Shown one piece after another: positions 17,900 to 27,421 of a DNA stretch of 64,000 nucleotides (positions within the stretch are counted from its first letter, which is position 1; every line of letters begins with the position of its first letter). The stretch comes from CAJXYS01 sp913063035 (lineage in GTDB: Bacteria > Pseudomonadota > Alphaproteobacteria > Rhodobacterales > Rhodobacteraceae). Both the position numbers and the translations under genes were made by a program. The stretch lies in NCBI RefSeq assembly GCF_050586465.1, contig NZ_JBOCEG010000006.1, forward strand, positions 1 to 64,000, written 5' to 3'. A model generated the notes under the pieces. It was not told where the DNA came from. It searched no databases and saw only the letters and a list, made by a program, of their open reading frames with translations.

Positions 17900-19600
17900 A
17901 TGCATAAATTTTTCAAGAGCGAAGACGGTTACGTCGCCGTGCTCGGCGTTATTTCCCTGATCGCGTTCGTCGGAATGGGGCTTCTCATTATCGATGTCTC
18001 GCGTGGCAACAATGCCCACTCGGATCTTCAGGCTGCTGCGGACTCCCTGGCGCTTGCCGGCGCCCGCGAGCTGGATGGAACGCCTGCCTTCGATGGCGAC
18101 ATAGGAGCCATCGCGCGTGCAAAGAATGCAATGGCCGAGCTCACGAACAGCGTCTCTCTCCTGGAGCCGGGGGGCGACGGACTGTTTATTGAACTGGAAT
18201 ACCAGGAAGGGAGCACGGCGCAGTTCAGGGTGGAGTTCCTGTCAGCGATTCCAGGAAGCACTGCGGATACCGATGTCTACCCGTTGCCGAGCGGAGACGG
18301 TGAGACGGACAGTGACAAGGACCCGATTACCGAAGCCTGGCTGACCACCTACAGTACGACGGACGACACTCAAGCACGGTATGTCTACGTGCGCGCTGAG
18401 CCCGTGGGCACGCCTCTTCTGACCTTTTTCATCAACCCCGCGACTGGTGGTCGGGAAACCGTTCCGGTGGCCGCTGAAGCTGTGGCCACTTTTGACTTGG
18501 GTGTTTGTAAGGTGCCCCCAGTTTATATCTGTAATCCTGAAAATGAAATTTTGCCGGATGGCAGCAATTCCGATCCAGCTGGCACCTTATTTCTGGAAGC
18601 ATGGGAAAAAGGGGAATATCACGGCAAGTCGTTTGAGCTCCTCCTTACGCAGAACCCTGCGGGTCCTGGAAATTTTGGCCTCCTTTCGGTCGACGGGAAG
18701 GGCCTCAATAGTCTACGTGACTTTATTGCGGATTCACGTCCGCCCATTTGCTTTGACCAGACCCCGGGTGACGATACGGACAACGATACAAAACCTGGCG
18801 TAAACGCGGCAGTCCGCCAGGGATTCAATGTAATGTTTGATGAGTATCAAGCCGTTCAGCCAAAAGAACCATTCTGGCCAGCTCCGAACGTTCGGCGGAC
18901 GGATAGGCCGACAGGTTCCATTGGTTTTACGGCGAATACCGGTACGCCAATTGAAAAAAATGGCGGCATTATAGGCACGGGCGAATGGGATTTGGATACC
19001 TATTGGCGGACCAATTTCCCCCAATACTCGGATCCCGATCCCACATACGATCCTGATATCGATGATGGTAAAACTGAAGCAGAGGAGGAAACAGAGAAGC
19101 GGTTAGAGGAATACGAGTCTTTGCTTAAGCCCTCTTCTTATGCGGATATGAATCGCTGGTTGGATAGCCCGATTTATCCGATTTTTACCGATTTCGACCC
19201 GGATACACAGGCCTTCCTGGACCTGCAGCCGTCTCGCCATGATGTCTATCTCTATGAGCTCGAAGTGTTTTCCGTTACTCATAGTGATGACGGAAGCGTC
19301 ACCATTTCGCTTGCGGATGAAGGAGCGGTCCCTGATACGGATGCCAGACCTGACTTAAACCACACGCCAGACGGCACCCTGAATAGTCTCAATATTGATC
19401 GAAGAATAATCACTACAGCGGTTGCGAACTGCCCTGTGGATCCGGGCCGCGGGACGATCGACACTCTGGCTTATACCGACGCTTTCGTGACAAATTACAT
19501 GCCGCCGGGCAATAGCTCAATCAAGCTAGAAATCCAGGAGGTCTATCGCGCCGGAGAGGTCAATACGTTCCAACGCCCGAGCACTGATCTGGTTCGGTAA
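17900..19600 (+). CDS. TadG-like pilus-associated protein
   Basis: Protein of 566 residues anchored by one N-terminal helix. KSEDGYVAVLGVISLIAFVG followed by LIIDVSRGNNAHSDLQAAADSLALAGARELDG is the conserved N-terminus of TadG/TadE-family proteins. The remainder is extracytoplasmic and acidic (TDTDNDTKPG, DPDPTYDPDIDDG), with few recognisable features. The start at ATG 17900 is preceded by CGAGAGA. It has no tad operon beside it. Its C-terminal part is less GC-rich than its neighbours. The role is inferred as a pilus-associated or surface protein. Confidence 0.75.
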   Translation: MHKFFKSEDGYVAVLGVISLIAFVGMGLLIIDVSRGNNAHSDLQAAADSLALAGARELDGTPAFDGDIGAIARAKNAMAELTNSVSLLEPGGDGLFIELEYQEGSTAQFRVEFLSAIPGSTADTDVYPLPSGDGETDSDKDPITEAWLTTYSTTDDTQARYVYVRAEPVGTPLLTFFINPATGGRETVPVAAEAVATFDLGVCKVPPVYICNPENEILPDGSNSDPAGTLFLEAWEKGEYHGKSFELLLTQNPAGPGNFGLLSVDGKGLNSLRDFIADSRPPICFDQTPGDDTDNDTKPGVNAAVRQGFNVMFDEYQAVQPKEPFWPAPNVRRTDRPTGSIGFTANTGTPIEKNGGIIGTGEWDLDTYWRTNFPQYSDPDPTYDPDIDDGKTEAEEETEKRLEEYESLLKPSSYADMNRWLDSPIYPIFTDFDPDTQAFLDLQPSRHDVYLYELEVFSVTHSDDGSVTISLADEGAVPDTDARPDLNHTPDGTLNSLNIDRRIITTAVANCPVDPGRGTIDTLAYTDAFVTNYMPPGNSSIKLEIQEVYRAGEVNTFQRPSTDLVR

Positions 19601-19931
19601 GTTGGAACTTGTGAGCTCACCAGGATTGTAAATCAGTTGCGGCGTTGAAACTACGAATAATGTTTTGGCATCTGTGGCGCCAGTGCGATGAAATCATTTT
19701 CAAAAATCCGGCCAAATTATGGATTGAAATAGTGAATCGCTATCTGGAGTTCTCGATGCAGCCAAAACTCTTGAACTTTCATTTCTTATGTTTGGTGTTT
19801 GTAAAAAAATATGATCAAGGTTTTTCCTGCCTGTCATCGTGGAAATGTTCTGAACAAGCTCTTTCTAACGCACCTGCAGATAGGTGGCGCTCACAGCATC
19901 CGGTTCTCAGCGGTCTGCCAGCCAATCTTGA
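19601..19931. other. Intergenic stretch
   Basis: There are 331 bases, AT-leaning, with no protein-like frame and no clear terminator. It could carry the promoter of the ligase-like gene that follows. Confidence 0.4.
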
Positions 19932-21287
19932 ATGAACCAGTTTCAACAAAAAAATGTGATGCAGAGGAAGGATTTGCCACCCGGGCCGCCATACTTCGAA
20001 AGCTGTTCCAGCTCGGCCGGGTCAGGGCGCGGGATGCTTCTGGTCAACGTGGCGTCCGTTATTCTCGCACTTTGCCCTGTTTTGGCACTGCTTCTTGACG
20101 TCTCGAGCCCGGAACTTTCCGAAGCCCATGCGCGCATATATGTCGTGTACCTCATCGCGCTGCTGCTCGTTGTCTTTCTCGGAGTTGCGGCACGGCTGAG
20201 CCTCGATCGAAAAAGACTGGCCGCAATCGCTTCCGAGCCTGGCCGCCTTCTTGGAGTAAGAACCAACTGGCTCTTCCTCGTGATAATCACATGGATGCTC
20301 GCCACGACCTTGCTGATTGGACCTGAAAAGGGCAGGGGGCTCTTCAAGATCGGCGAAATCTGCCTCGTCGTGGCATTCGGCCTCGCAATCTCGGATCTCT
20401 CAAAGGCTGGCGGTCCGCACGCCATGGCCAGGCTCTGGTGGGTTCTGGCGCTGGGCTTCACAATCGCAGCAGTTGCATCTGTCGCCGTGCAATTGGAATC
20501 CCCTGAACGGTATGGCTCCGGCGGCAGCGCGGGCTTTATCCACATTCGAATGTTCGGGTTTTCGCTTGCGGCTGCCATTGCGATTTTGACTGGTTTTCTG
20601 GCGCACAGTCGAGGCTTGCGCCGTAGGTATGCGGTTTGCCTGGCTGGCTTGACCGTCCTCTGGTGTGTCCTGTTCTGGACGGCCAGTCGCGGCGGAATTG
20701 CTACAACGATCTTCGCAACACTTCTTTGCGCAATGTTCTTCGTGCAACTGCGCGAGGTGCTGGTTCCCTGGGTGGCGGCTATAGTTGTTGGGTTCCTGTT
20801 GTCGCTTCCGATCCCAGGATATTTCAGCACGGGAACGTTGACGGCGATCGATCACGAGATGACGGTTGAAAGCCTTGGTGCCGGGCGGCTCAATATCTGG
20901 TCGAACGTGCTTACCCTGATCGGTCAGAGCCCCTGGACCGGACACGGCTACGCACAGTTCCCGGCCTTGATGGAAGTTCATAACCCTGACCTCGTGCGAG
21001 TAGCCCATGCACACAATATCGTCCTGGAAAGCCTGCTCGCAGTCGGCATTCCCGGCACGCTCATCCTTGCGGCAGCAGCTATTGTGGTCTGGTTCCGCTG
21101 GATATTTGATGTCAGGAAGGACAACACTGTTGACCGTCTCGCCGCATTTCTCGTGATAACGGTCTTGTACGGGTATTCCTTTGTCGATGCCGTTTATTAC
21201 TATCCACAGTCGCTTCTGTTCTTTGCGGTGGCGGTCGGAATTCTGGGAAGCAGGCAGGCGCAGCGCCCTCCAAAAGAGATCGATTAA
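19932..21287 (+). CDS. O-antigen ligase / Wzy-like polymerase
   Basis: Polytopic membrane protein of up to 451 residues. FWTASRGG (around 249-256) begins the conserved Wzy_C segment. LTLIGQSPWTGHGYAQFP and VAHAHNIVLESLLAVGIPG contain the periplasmic Arg/His region typical of WaaL/Wzy enzymes. It joins or polymerises polyprenyl-linked glycans on the periplasmic face. ATG 19932 gives 34 polar residues before helix 1; ATG 20034, after CAGGGCGCGGG, would fit its paralogue better. The protein at 22879-24126 on the other strand shares HIR-FGFS, SRGGI and TGHGYAQ motifs, so the two are paralogues. Confidence 0.85.
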   Translation: MNQFQQKNVMQRKDLPPGPPYFESCSSSAGSGRGMLLVNVASVILALCPVLALLLDVSSPELSEAHARIYVVYLIALLLVVFLGVAARLSLDRKRLAAIASEPGRLLGVRTNWLFLVIITWMLATTLLIGPEKGRGLFKIGEICLVVAFGLAISDLSKAGGPHAMARLWWVLALGFTIAAVASVAVQLESPERYGSGGSAGFIHIRMFGFSLAAAIAILTGFLAHSRGLRRRYAVCLAGLTVLWCVLFWTASRGGIATTIFATLLCAMFFVQLREVLVPWVAAIVVGFLLSLPIPGYFSTGTLTAIDHEMTVESLGAGRLNIWSNVLTLIGQSPWTGHGYAQFPALMEVHNPDLVRVAHAHNIVLESLLAVGIPGTLILAAAAIVVWFRWIFDVRKDNTVDRLAAFLVITVLYGYSFVDAVYYYPQSLLFFAVAVGILGSRQAQRPPKEID

Positions 21288-21413
21288 AGAGTATCCAGAA
21301 AAAGAGAATGCGGCTTCCATAGTGATCAATCATCTGGGTCCGCGATCACAAACCCGTGCTCATGGACTGACAGGTGGCGGTTGATGCGGAGATGACTGGC
21401 CTGCATCTTTTTT

Positions 21414-22667
21414 CTAATCATTTCGGACTGCCTCGCGCCAGCAGATCAATGTCAGGAGGCCGAGGAGCGGTAAGAAGAACAGAAATCCGAACGACAGGTT
21501 TTGCCCTAGCGGGACAAAGATCATCAAGAAGGGAAACAGGTACAGCGTGAGGATGACACCAGTCTTGATAAGCCTGCCGACTCGGGGCTCATAAGCGAGC
21601 CGGAGCAACGGCAGGACGAGCAAGACCCAGTCATAGGCAAAGTTGTAGGGCGTGGCCGGCACGGCCGCGGCCATGCTGAGTGTAGCAACGGAGCGTAGCG
21701 ACGCGCCCTTGACCAGAAGGAAGACAATCAGTCCGCATAGCAGCACGGAGAAAGCGACCTGTAGTGCCATCGCGGTTTCGCGTGCAGCGCCCAGGGAAAG
21801 TGCGAAGGTGAATGGCGAGGACATCAGTCGCCAGTTTACATACCCGCCGGCCACCACCTCCGAGACGATTCCCGGGTTCTCGCTCAGGAAAATCTTCCAG
21901 GGATCGAGGCCATAGAGAAGGATCGAAAAAGCGACAAGCGCGCCGGCTGAAACACAGGCTGTGACCAGCGCTCTCCATTTCCTGGAGGCGAGTACCAAGA
22001 TTGGGAACAGGAATGTGAGATGCGGCTTGACGCAGACCAGCCCTAGCGCGATTCCGGCACGTGCAGGCTTGTCATCCAGCAGGCGTATGAACAAGACTAT
22101 CAGCCCAGCAACGAGGAACGACGCCTGGCCGGTTATCACGGTATAGACGACGGCCGGCGCCGCGGCGATGAGCCATCCCTCCGCACCTGATCGTACGACT
22201 GGACGCAAGGTTATTGCGAAGAAGACAGCCGTTCCCGTCATCCATACCGTGTAGGCGAGCGCGAAAGGTAGCTTGGCCAGCGCGTGAAAGAGCGGGAGAA
22301 TAACCGGCGGATAGGCCCAGCCGACCACGTAATCGACGCTCGGAAGGACTTCCCGATAGGCATCGAACAGGATGCGGGCGTCGTACGCCTCGGCAGACAT
22401 GCCTTGAGCGGCGAGGAGCCCGGCTCCATACATTGCCACAAAGTCTGTTCCGAGCCGGGGGAATGGCAGGCGGTCAGTGCCGAGAAAGAGCGCAATGATT
22501 GCCGCTGAAAGGAGATAGGAAGCGATCAGGATCTTAGGGTAGGCGCGGAGCCGATGTTCTGTCAGGAAGACCCGTCGTCCCTGGAGGACATGTGTCGGAC
22601 CTGGGCCGACCTTTCCGGTGATTTGCCTGTCTTTACCCATGTCGGTCGATATCCGATAGACACACAC
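21414..22667 (-). CDS. GT87-family (DUF2029) membrane glycosyltransferase
   Basis: Protein of 417 residues with about ten helices. LGTDFVAMYGAGLLA after helix 1, GWAYPPVILPLFHALAKLPF and CVKPHLTFLFPILVL are typical of GT87, the polyprenyl-phosphate-mannose-dependent alpha-mannosyltransferase family best known from actinobacteria. Substrate use here is inferred only. The GTG at 22667 is supported by GGGGAGG 9 bases upstream; ATG 22640 is an alternative. It lies downstream of a ligase-like gene on the same strand (211-base gap) and is convergent with the other ligase, forming a small glycan-finishing cluster. Confidence 0.8.
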   Translation of the reverse strand: MCVYRISTDMGKDRQITGKVGPGPTHVLQGRRVFLTEHRLRAYPKILIASYLLSAAIIALFLGTDRLPFPRLGTDFVAMYGAGLLAAQGMSAEAYDARILFDAYREVLPSVDYVVGWAYPPVILPLFHALAKLPFALAYTVWMTGTAVFFAITLRPVVRSGAEGWLIAAAPAVVYTVITGQASFLVAGLIVLFIRLLDDKPARAGIALGLVCVKPHLTFLFPILVLASRKWRALVTACVSAGALVAFSILLYGLDPWKIFLSENPGIVSEVVAGGYVNWRLMSSPFTFALSLGAARETAMALQVAFSVLLCGLIVFLLVKGASLRSVATLSMAAAVPATPYNFAYDWVLLVLPLLRLAYEPRVGRLIKTGVILTLYLFPFLMIFVPLGQNLSFGFLFFLPLLGLLTLICWREAVRND

Positions 22668-22878
22668 TTGAGATCCTCCCCGCAGGGACTGGTTTTCCTT
22701 GCGGTCGTTTCAGAAACCCGCTGCGATCTTGCCGTGCCTGATCAAGCTGCACAACCTCGCAGCCTTGTCCGATCGGCCTCTCGGTCCGGGCCTGACATGG
22801 AAGAGGTTTCCCGCCCGGATGGCGGTCTCGTTCCCCTTTCCGGAGGTGGTGGCGACCTGGCGGCGCAAAAGTCGCAAT

Positions 22879-24126
22879 TCAGCACGTTCGGCCATTCCAT
22901 TCCGTTCGGTCGATGTCTCGGCGGGCCACCAATATCCCGGCCATCACCGCGAAGGGCAGGGCAGCCTCGGGATAGAAATACACCCCGTCCAACAAGGCGT
23001 AGGCAAGAAGCGTGGTGACACCCAGAAGGCTGCCGATTCCGGCTTCGCTCGAGGCAGCGCGTTCTGACCGGAGCCATCCCAGCCAGGACCAGAGAACAAG
23101 CCCGGCGAGCAGGAATGTAGCCAGCCCGCCGATCGCCAGCCAGGCTTCGAGAACGATGTTGTGCACGTGTGGCATGGCACGTTCAGGCGCGTCGCCAGCC
23201 TCGACGGCTAGGGCGTAGTACTGGGCATATCCATGACCCGTGAGCGGGCGCTCCTGGATGAACCCGATGACGCGTTGCCAGAGCACCCATCTCCCTGATG
23301 AGAGGCTGTTGATCTCCAGGTCATGCGCCAGAATCGTGGTGGCGCCGGAATTGCCGAGGCCGGGGAGGACGAGGGCTGCGGCAAAGCCGATAGCCATTGC
23401 GGTCAAAACATGGAGCCAGACACTGCGTAGCGGTGTGATCAGCGTCGCGAGTAACGCGAAGGCAAGCAAAACGGATATGATTCCGCCACGGCTTGCACTC
23501 CAGAAAAGGACGGTCCAGCCTGAACAGAGGAGAACATATCCCCGGGCGCTCTGTCGGTCAAAAGAGGGGGAGCCGGCAATCCAGCCTATCGACAGAGCGA
23601 TCGCGATCGCGGCTGAGAACCCAAAAATCCTGATATGGATGAAGCCGGGTATCCGGGTCCCTTCGAAAGCGTCTCGAAAGACAAGATCAGCCGTCATCGA
23701 CAGGAGCAGTGCAAGAATGAGCCCGGTTGCGAGTGCCCGCAAAAGGCGGGCAGCAAAGGCGTCACCAACTCTGTAGTAGAGACGTGTTGCGGCGAGACCC
23801 GCGAGGATAAAACCGCTCAGCTCGACGAGTTTCAGAAGCCCGTAAATCCTGTTCTCTGCGAAGATCAGTGTAACAAGGGCCGCCCAGAGAAGGAGGCCAC
23901 AGAGGATCAGGACGGCTGGGCGCTTCGTCGGAGACCTCGGGGACGCAGAGTGGGTAGCCAGGAGCCACAAGATCAGTAGTCCCAGGACCGCGTAATGAAT
24001 GCCCAAGATGGCGATGATGGTGCCATTCTGGCCGGGAGCGATCAGCTCGGGCAGCAACGCGAAGAGGGGCCATGCACCGAAAACCAGGGGCAGGATATCG
24101 GCAAGACGTCGTGTTTGTGCGACCAT
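22879..24126 (-). CDS. O-antigen ligase / Wzy-like polymerase, second copy
   Basis: Polytopic membrane protein of 415 residues starting MVAQTRRLADILPLVFGAWP. The ATG at 24126 is fixed by AGGAAGG 7 bases upstream, although the frame is open further back to 24384. Conserved pieces include FIHIRIFGFSAAIAIAL, LFWSASRGGI, IQERPLTGHGYAQYYAL and MPHVHNIVLEAWLAIGG, matching WaaL/Wzy_C proteins and the paralogue at 19932-21287. It is predicted to act in the inner membrane on polyprenyl-linked glycans. The GT87 gene follows on the same strand. Whether it is a ligase or a polymerase cannot be told. Confidence 0.85.
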   Translation of the reverse strand: MVAQTRRLADILPLVFGAWPLFALLPELIAPGQNGTIIAILGIHYAVLGLLILWLLATHSASPRSPTKRPAVLILCGLLLWAALVTLIFAENRIYGLLKLVELSGFILAGLAATRLYYRVGDAFAARLLRALATGLILALLLSMTADLVFRDAFEGTRIPGFIHIRIFGFSAAIAIALSIGWIAGSPSFDRQSARGYVLLCSGWTVLFWSASRGGIISVLLAFALLATLITPLRSVWLHVLTAMAIGFAAALVLPGLGNSGATTILAHDLEINSLSSGRWVLWQRVIGFIQERPLTGHGYAQYYALAVEAGDAPERAMPHVHNIVLEAWLAIGGLATFLLAGLVLWSWLGWLRSERAASSEAGIGSLLGVTTLLAYALLDGVYFYPEAALPFAVMAGILVARRDIDRTEWNGRTC

Positions 24127-24588
24127 AAGATACCCTTCCTGTAGGTCCTGACCCGGTGTGAGGTGATCGCGGCTTCGGGCCCAAAACCCCTCTGGACTGG
24201 GTACACTGTCACATATCTCACCTGATCGGTGAATCTGGAAAGCCGTGCCTTGATATGCTCGGTCGATGCCCCTGACCAGATCACGCATTTTCCCGGCGAC
24301 AGCTTTGAGGTCCCGGGGCATCGGGGCTTGGTTTTTAACGAACCTGATATCAACAGGCGCAGACAGCCCTTTAACGGCAGACACACTGCCCGCGCGTCAC
24401 GGTCCCAAATCGACCCCTCGGCGCAACGGCGGCCGCCGGCGGTGATCTGCTGAGCGGGGGATTGCCGGTCCCGACCCGGGCGCCGCGCTGCCCTTTTTTT
24501 CGCCGCATTCCCGAAATAGCCCCGTGGAGAAGATCTCCTGACGCGGGGGATCGGGATACCCTCAAACCACTCTGCGAGGACCGTTTCG
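24127..24588. other. Divergent intergenic region
   Basis: There are 462 bases between the divergent ligase and the calcium-loop protein. Open frames on the minus strand continue from the ligase but lack a start with a ribosome binding site. It probably holds both promoters; no clear consensus pair was picked out. Confidence 0.4.
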
Positions 24589-25473
24589 ATGAAGAGCAAC
24601 CTGAAGAAGTCCGTGGCTGTCATCGCACTTACCGCCATGACGGCGATGCCGATCGCAACCGGAGTCAGCCTTTTGATGGCCGATACCGCACAGGCGAAGG
24701 GCAATGGCGGCCAGGGCAACGGGAACGGCGGCCAGGGCAATGGGAGCAGCCAGGGTCGTGGCGACGCCGACGCCGCGGAGCGCGGTGGTCCGCCCGAGGG
24801 ACGCGGCCAGGGCCGCGCCAAGGCGCGCGGGCCCGGCGCCGCTGACGAGGAGAGCGGCAGCCGTGGTCGAGGCGCGATGGCCTCCGCGCTCGGCTACCTG
24901 AACGCGGCCCATGCCAGCCCGACGGGGCGCGCGAACGCCGCGCCGAACAGCATGCCGGGGATGCTCTACAGCTACGAGCAGACAGGCGGCGTGACCGCTG
25001 TTCAGATCGCGTTTCTGAACGATCTGAAAAGCCAGATCGTCGGTGATCTCGAAACGGGCCTGCAAGATCTCGTCGAACAGCAGCAAGACCTCGAAGCTCT
25101 CCTAAGTGATCGCGTGCGTCTCGCTGAACTGGTCGGAAACCTCGAAGACGGTGAGGCTCTCGAGCCGGGAGATGATGGGTTCGCTCCTGAGCTCGATATC
25201 AATGGTGATGGGGTTCTGGATCAGCGCGACATTTCCGAGATTGATGACAATGACCTCGATGCCGACGGGGACCTCGATCAGGCAGACCTCGACATTTTCG
25301 ACGCGTATGACGTCGATGCGGACGGGGACCTGGACGCAGACGACGTTGCCGCGCTAGAGAATCTGGAGGCTGCCTATGCTGCCCTCGGCGCGATCGGCGA
25401 TGGCCGGGCGCTGACCCTGACCGCGGATGAGCTTGACGAGCTGAACCGGCTTCTCGATCTCGACGAGAGCTGA
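24589..25473 (+). CDS. Secreted protein with Gly-rich region and calcium-binding loops
   Basis: Unrecognised exported protein of 294 residues. The signal peptide (1-36) ends DTAQA. A low-complexity Gly/Asn/Gln/Arg region spans 38-95 and a helical Leu/Glu/Gln-rich segment 135-190. Three Asp-rich loops follow: DINGDGVLD (203-211), DLDADGDLD (222-230) and DVDADGDLD (241-249). They repeat every 19 residues and match the DxDxDG calcium loop of EF-hand/dockerin-like proteins. The sequence ends with an acidic Leu-rich tail. It probably binds calcium at the cell surface; an EPS or adhesin function is speculative. The start at ATG 24589 is preceded by GCGAGGACCG. It ends facing the terminase gene. Confidence 0.75.
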   Translation: MKSNLKKSVAVIALTAMTAMPIATGVSLLMADTAQAKGNGGQGNGNGGQGNGSSQGRGDADAAERGGPPEGRGQGRAKARGPGAADEESGSRGRGAMASALGYLNAAHASPTGRANAAPNSMPGMLYSYEQTGGVTAVQIAFLNDLKSQIVGDLETGLQDLVEQQQDLEALLSDRVRLAELVGNLEDGEALEPGDDGFAPELDINGDGVLDQRDISEIDDNDLDADGDLDQADLDIFDAYDVDADGDLDADDVAALENLEAAYAALGAIGDGRALTLTADELDELNRLLDLDES

Positions 25474-25590
25474 GCGAGGCAAACGGCGAGACACGCGTGG
25501 TCCCGGCGCAGGCGGGCGCCGGGCGATATGTGCGGAAACCCGTGCCTGAACCGCCTGCCTGGTGGCCTGGATGGCCGAGCGCCGAGCCTG

Positions 25591-27009
25591 TTAGCGTTGT
25601 GTTCCGGACAAGGCGGTCGGTCTTGAGATCACAAGCCAGTTCAGGAACTGCGAGACGCTGTCCACCTGGTCGTCGTGGCGCCCATTTGGAAACAGGGCCA
25701 GCTCGCGCCGGAGCTCGGCCAGCCAGGGTGCATCCCGCGGCAGGGCGATGCGCCCGGCCTCGATGACCGGGGTCACCGCCATGAGGCGGGTTTGTTTGTC
25801 GTACCGCGGCACGATCCCGCGGATGTTGAACCGCGTTGTCTGCTTCAGGTCCTGGATCAGCTGTACACCCGACCCGGCGCTCTCGATCAGGATGAGGCTC
25901 GGGCTCCAATACCCGGCATGCGTAATGAGCTGCCTTCGAAGCTCAGGGAACTCCAGCTTTCGCCGGAACACGTCGAGCAGCCAGGCCTCATGGTTCCGCC
26001 TGACCAGCCACGTGGTGCACACGGAGTAGTCATTCGCTTCCTCTGCCTTCGAGGCCGTGTCCCAACTGTGAACCAGCTGGTCGCCGGGGCCGCGCTCAGG
26101 CGGCGTATCGTAGCTCGGAAACCATTCCCACTTGACGAGGCCGCCGCCCAGCGGCGCCGGGCGTTGCTGGTACTGGGCCGCGAAGACGTAAGAGCCCAGT
26201 TCCGCGCGCCGACGGTCCAGCAGTTCCTGAGGCAGCCGCTCGGGGTGCAGGAGATCTCCTTCCCGGCGCATGATCCGCCGCCCCTCACCTAGAGCGATCA
26301 CGGTCGGCTCTTCCGCGATCGCCTGGAGGTCGAGGTGCACCCAGCCGCCCTGTGCCAAAAGGACCCCCGCGAGGTCCTCCTCGTGGACTCTTTGCTGGAT
26401 CAGGATGATCGGGCCGGTCTTCGGATCGTTCAGCCGGCTCAGCAGGGTAGAGCGGAACCACTCGATGACGGCCTGCCGCTTTACCTCCGAGGCGGCGTCC
26501 TCCGGCTTGTGCGGATCGTCGATCACGATGATGTCGCCCCCGCGCCCGGTCAGCGCGCCCCCGACCGAGGTCGAATAGCGCCCGCCCCCGAGCGTGGTCT
26601 CGAAGTCGCTCCGCGCACTGCGCCCTTTCGCGATCCGCGTGCCTCGAAAGCAGGACCGGTACCAGCCCGACTGCATGATTTTTTGGGAGTCGAGAGCGAA
26701 CTTTTCCGCGAGGCTGTCGGCGTAGGACACCGCAAGCACTCGTTTCCTGGGGTTGCGTCCGAGAAGCCAGGCCGGGAAAGCCACCGAGGCCGAGATCGAT
26801 TTCAGGCACCTGGGCGGCATGGTGATGACCAACCGCGTGATCTCGCCGCGCTCGACCTGCGCGAGGCGATGCGCGATTGCGTCGATGTGCCAGTTGTGAA
26901 GATACGTGCTGCCCGGGTCGACGGCCTCGAAGCTTTTCTGGATGAAGCTCGAGAGGTCGTTGCGCAGAAGCGCGCCGAAGACGTCATGGAGGGTCTCATC
27001 CGGCGTCAT
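25591..27009 (-). CDS. Phage terminase large subunit
   Basis: DNA-packaging motor/nuclease of about 472 residues. The N-terminal ATPase has a Walker A-like TMPPRCLKS (about 63-71) and Walker B IIVIDDPHKP (about 160-169). The C-terminal RNase H-like nuclease has HSWDTASKAEE, LILIESAGSGVQL and GRHDDQVDSVSQFL as its acidic clusters. All look intact. The start could be ATG 27009 (used here), 27024 or 27036, overlapping the DUF5681 gene. No portal, protease, capsid or tail genes follow; the next sequence is a calcium-loop protein on the other strand. It is probably a relic or a cassette that works with genes elsewhere. Confidence 0.9.
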   Translation of the reverse strand: MTPDETLHDVFGALLRNDLSSFIQKSFEAVDPGSTYLHNWHIDAIAHRLAQVERGEITRLVITMPPRCLKSISASVAFPAWLLGRNPRKRVLAVSYADSLAEKFALDSQKIMQSGWYRSCFRGTRIAKGRSARSDFETTLGGGRYSTSVGGALTGRGGDIIVIDDPHKPEDAASEVKRQAVIEWFRSTLLSRLNDPKTGPIILIQQRVHEEDLAGVLLAQGGWVHLDLQAIAEEPTVIALGEGRRIMRREGDLLHPERLPQELLDRRRAELGSYVFAAQYQQRPAPLGGGLVKWEWFPSYDTPPERGPGDQLVHSWDTASKAEEANDYSVCTTWLVRRNHEAWLLDVFRRKLEFPELRRQLITHAGYWSPSLILIESAGSGVQLIQDLKQTTRFNIRGIVPRYDKQTRLMAVTPVIEAGRIALPRDAPWLAELRRELALFPNGRHDDQVDSVSQFLNWLVISRPTALSGTQR

Positions 27010-27421
27010 GGCCGCCCCCGTCATCAGCAGGGCCACCGGCCTCGGTCTGCCCGCACCCCTGCCTCTGCCTGAACCGTTCCAGGATCTCGTGGTCGGTGGA
27101 TGTCAGGCTGCGTGCTTCGGTGACCAGGTCTTCGTCGTCCAGCTGATGGGCAAACTGAAGGAATCGATCGATTGCGCGCGGGTCGCCTTCGAGAGCCTTT
27201 TCGCGGAGTCGCAGTAACGCTGCCATCCGCGCCGTCACCTTTCGGGGTCTGGCCCCCTGGGTCACGGTCGTTTTTTCGGTGAGCGCCTCGCGGAGCTCGG
27301 TCTTGAAGTTTCGTGCACCCTTGGGACGGCCCTTCCTGTTGCCGGACTGCCCCTTCCGGAAACGCGTGTGTTTCGGTGGCCGGCCGTAGCCGATCTTGTA
27401 TTCATCATCCCCATCGCTCAT
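26996..27421 (-). CDS. DUF5681 protein, probable packaging accessory
   Basis: Basic protein of 141 residues opening with GYGRPPKHTRFRKGQSGNRK and GRPKGARNF, the DUF5681 signature. The family is regularly found directly before terminase large-subunit genes, so a small-terminase-like DNA-recognition role is likely but unproven. The ATG at 27421 overlaps the stop of the ParB-like gene (ATGA), and its own stop lies inside the terminase start, so translation is coupled through the three genes. Confidence 0.88.
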   Translation of the reverse strand: MSDGDDEYKIGYGRPPKHTRFRKGQSGNRKGRPKGARNFKTELREALTEKTTVTQGARPRKVTARMAALLRLREKALEGDPRAIDRFLQFAHQLDDEDLVTEARSLTSTDHEILERFRQRQGCGQTEAGGPADDGGGHDAG

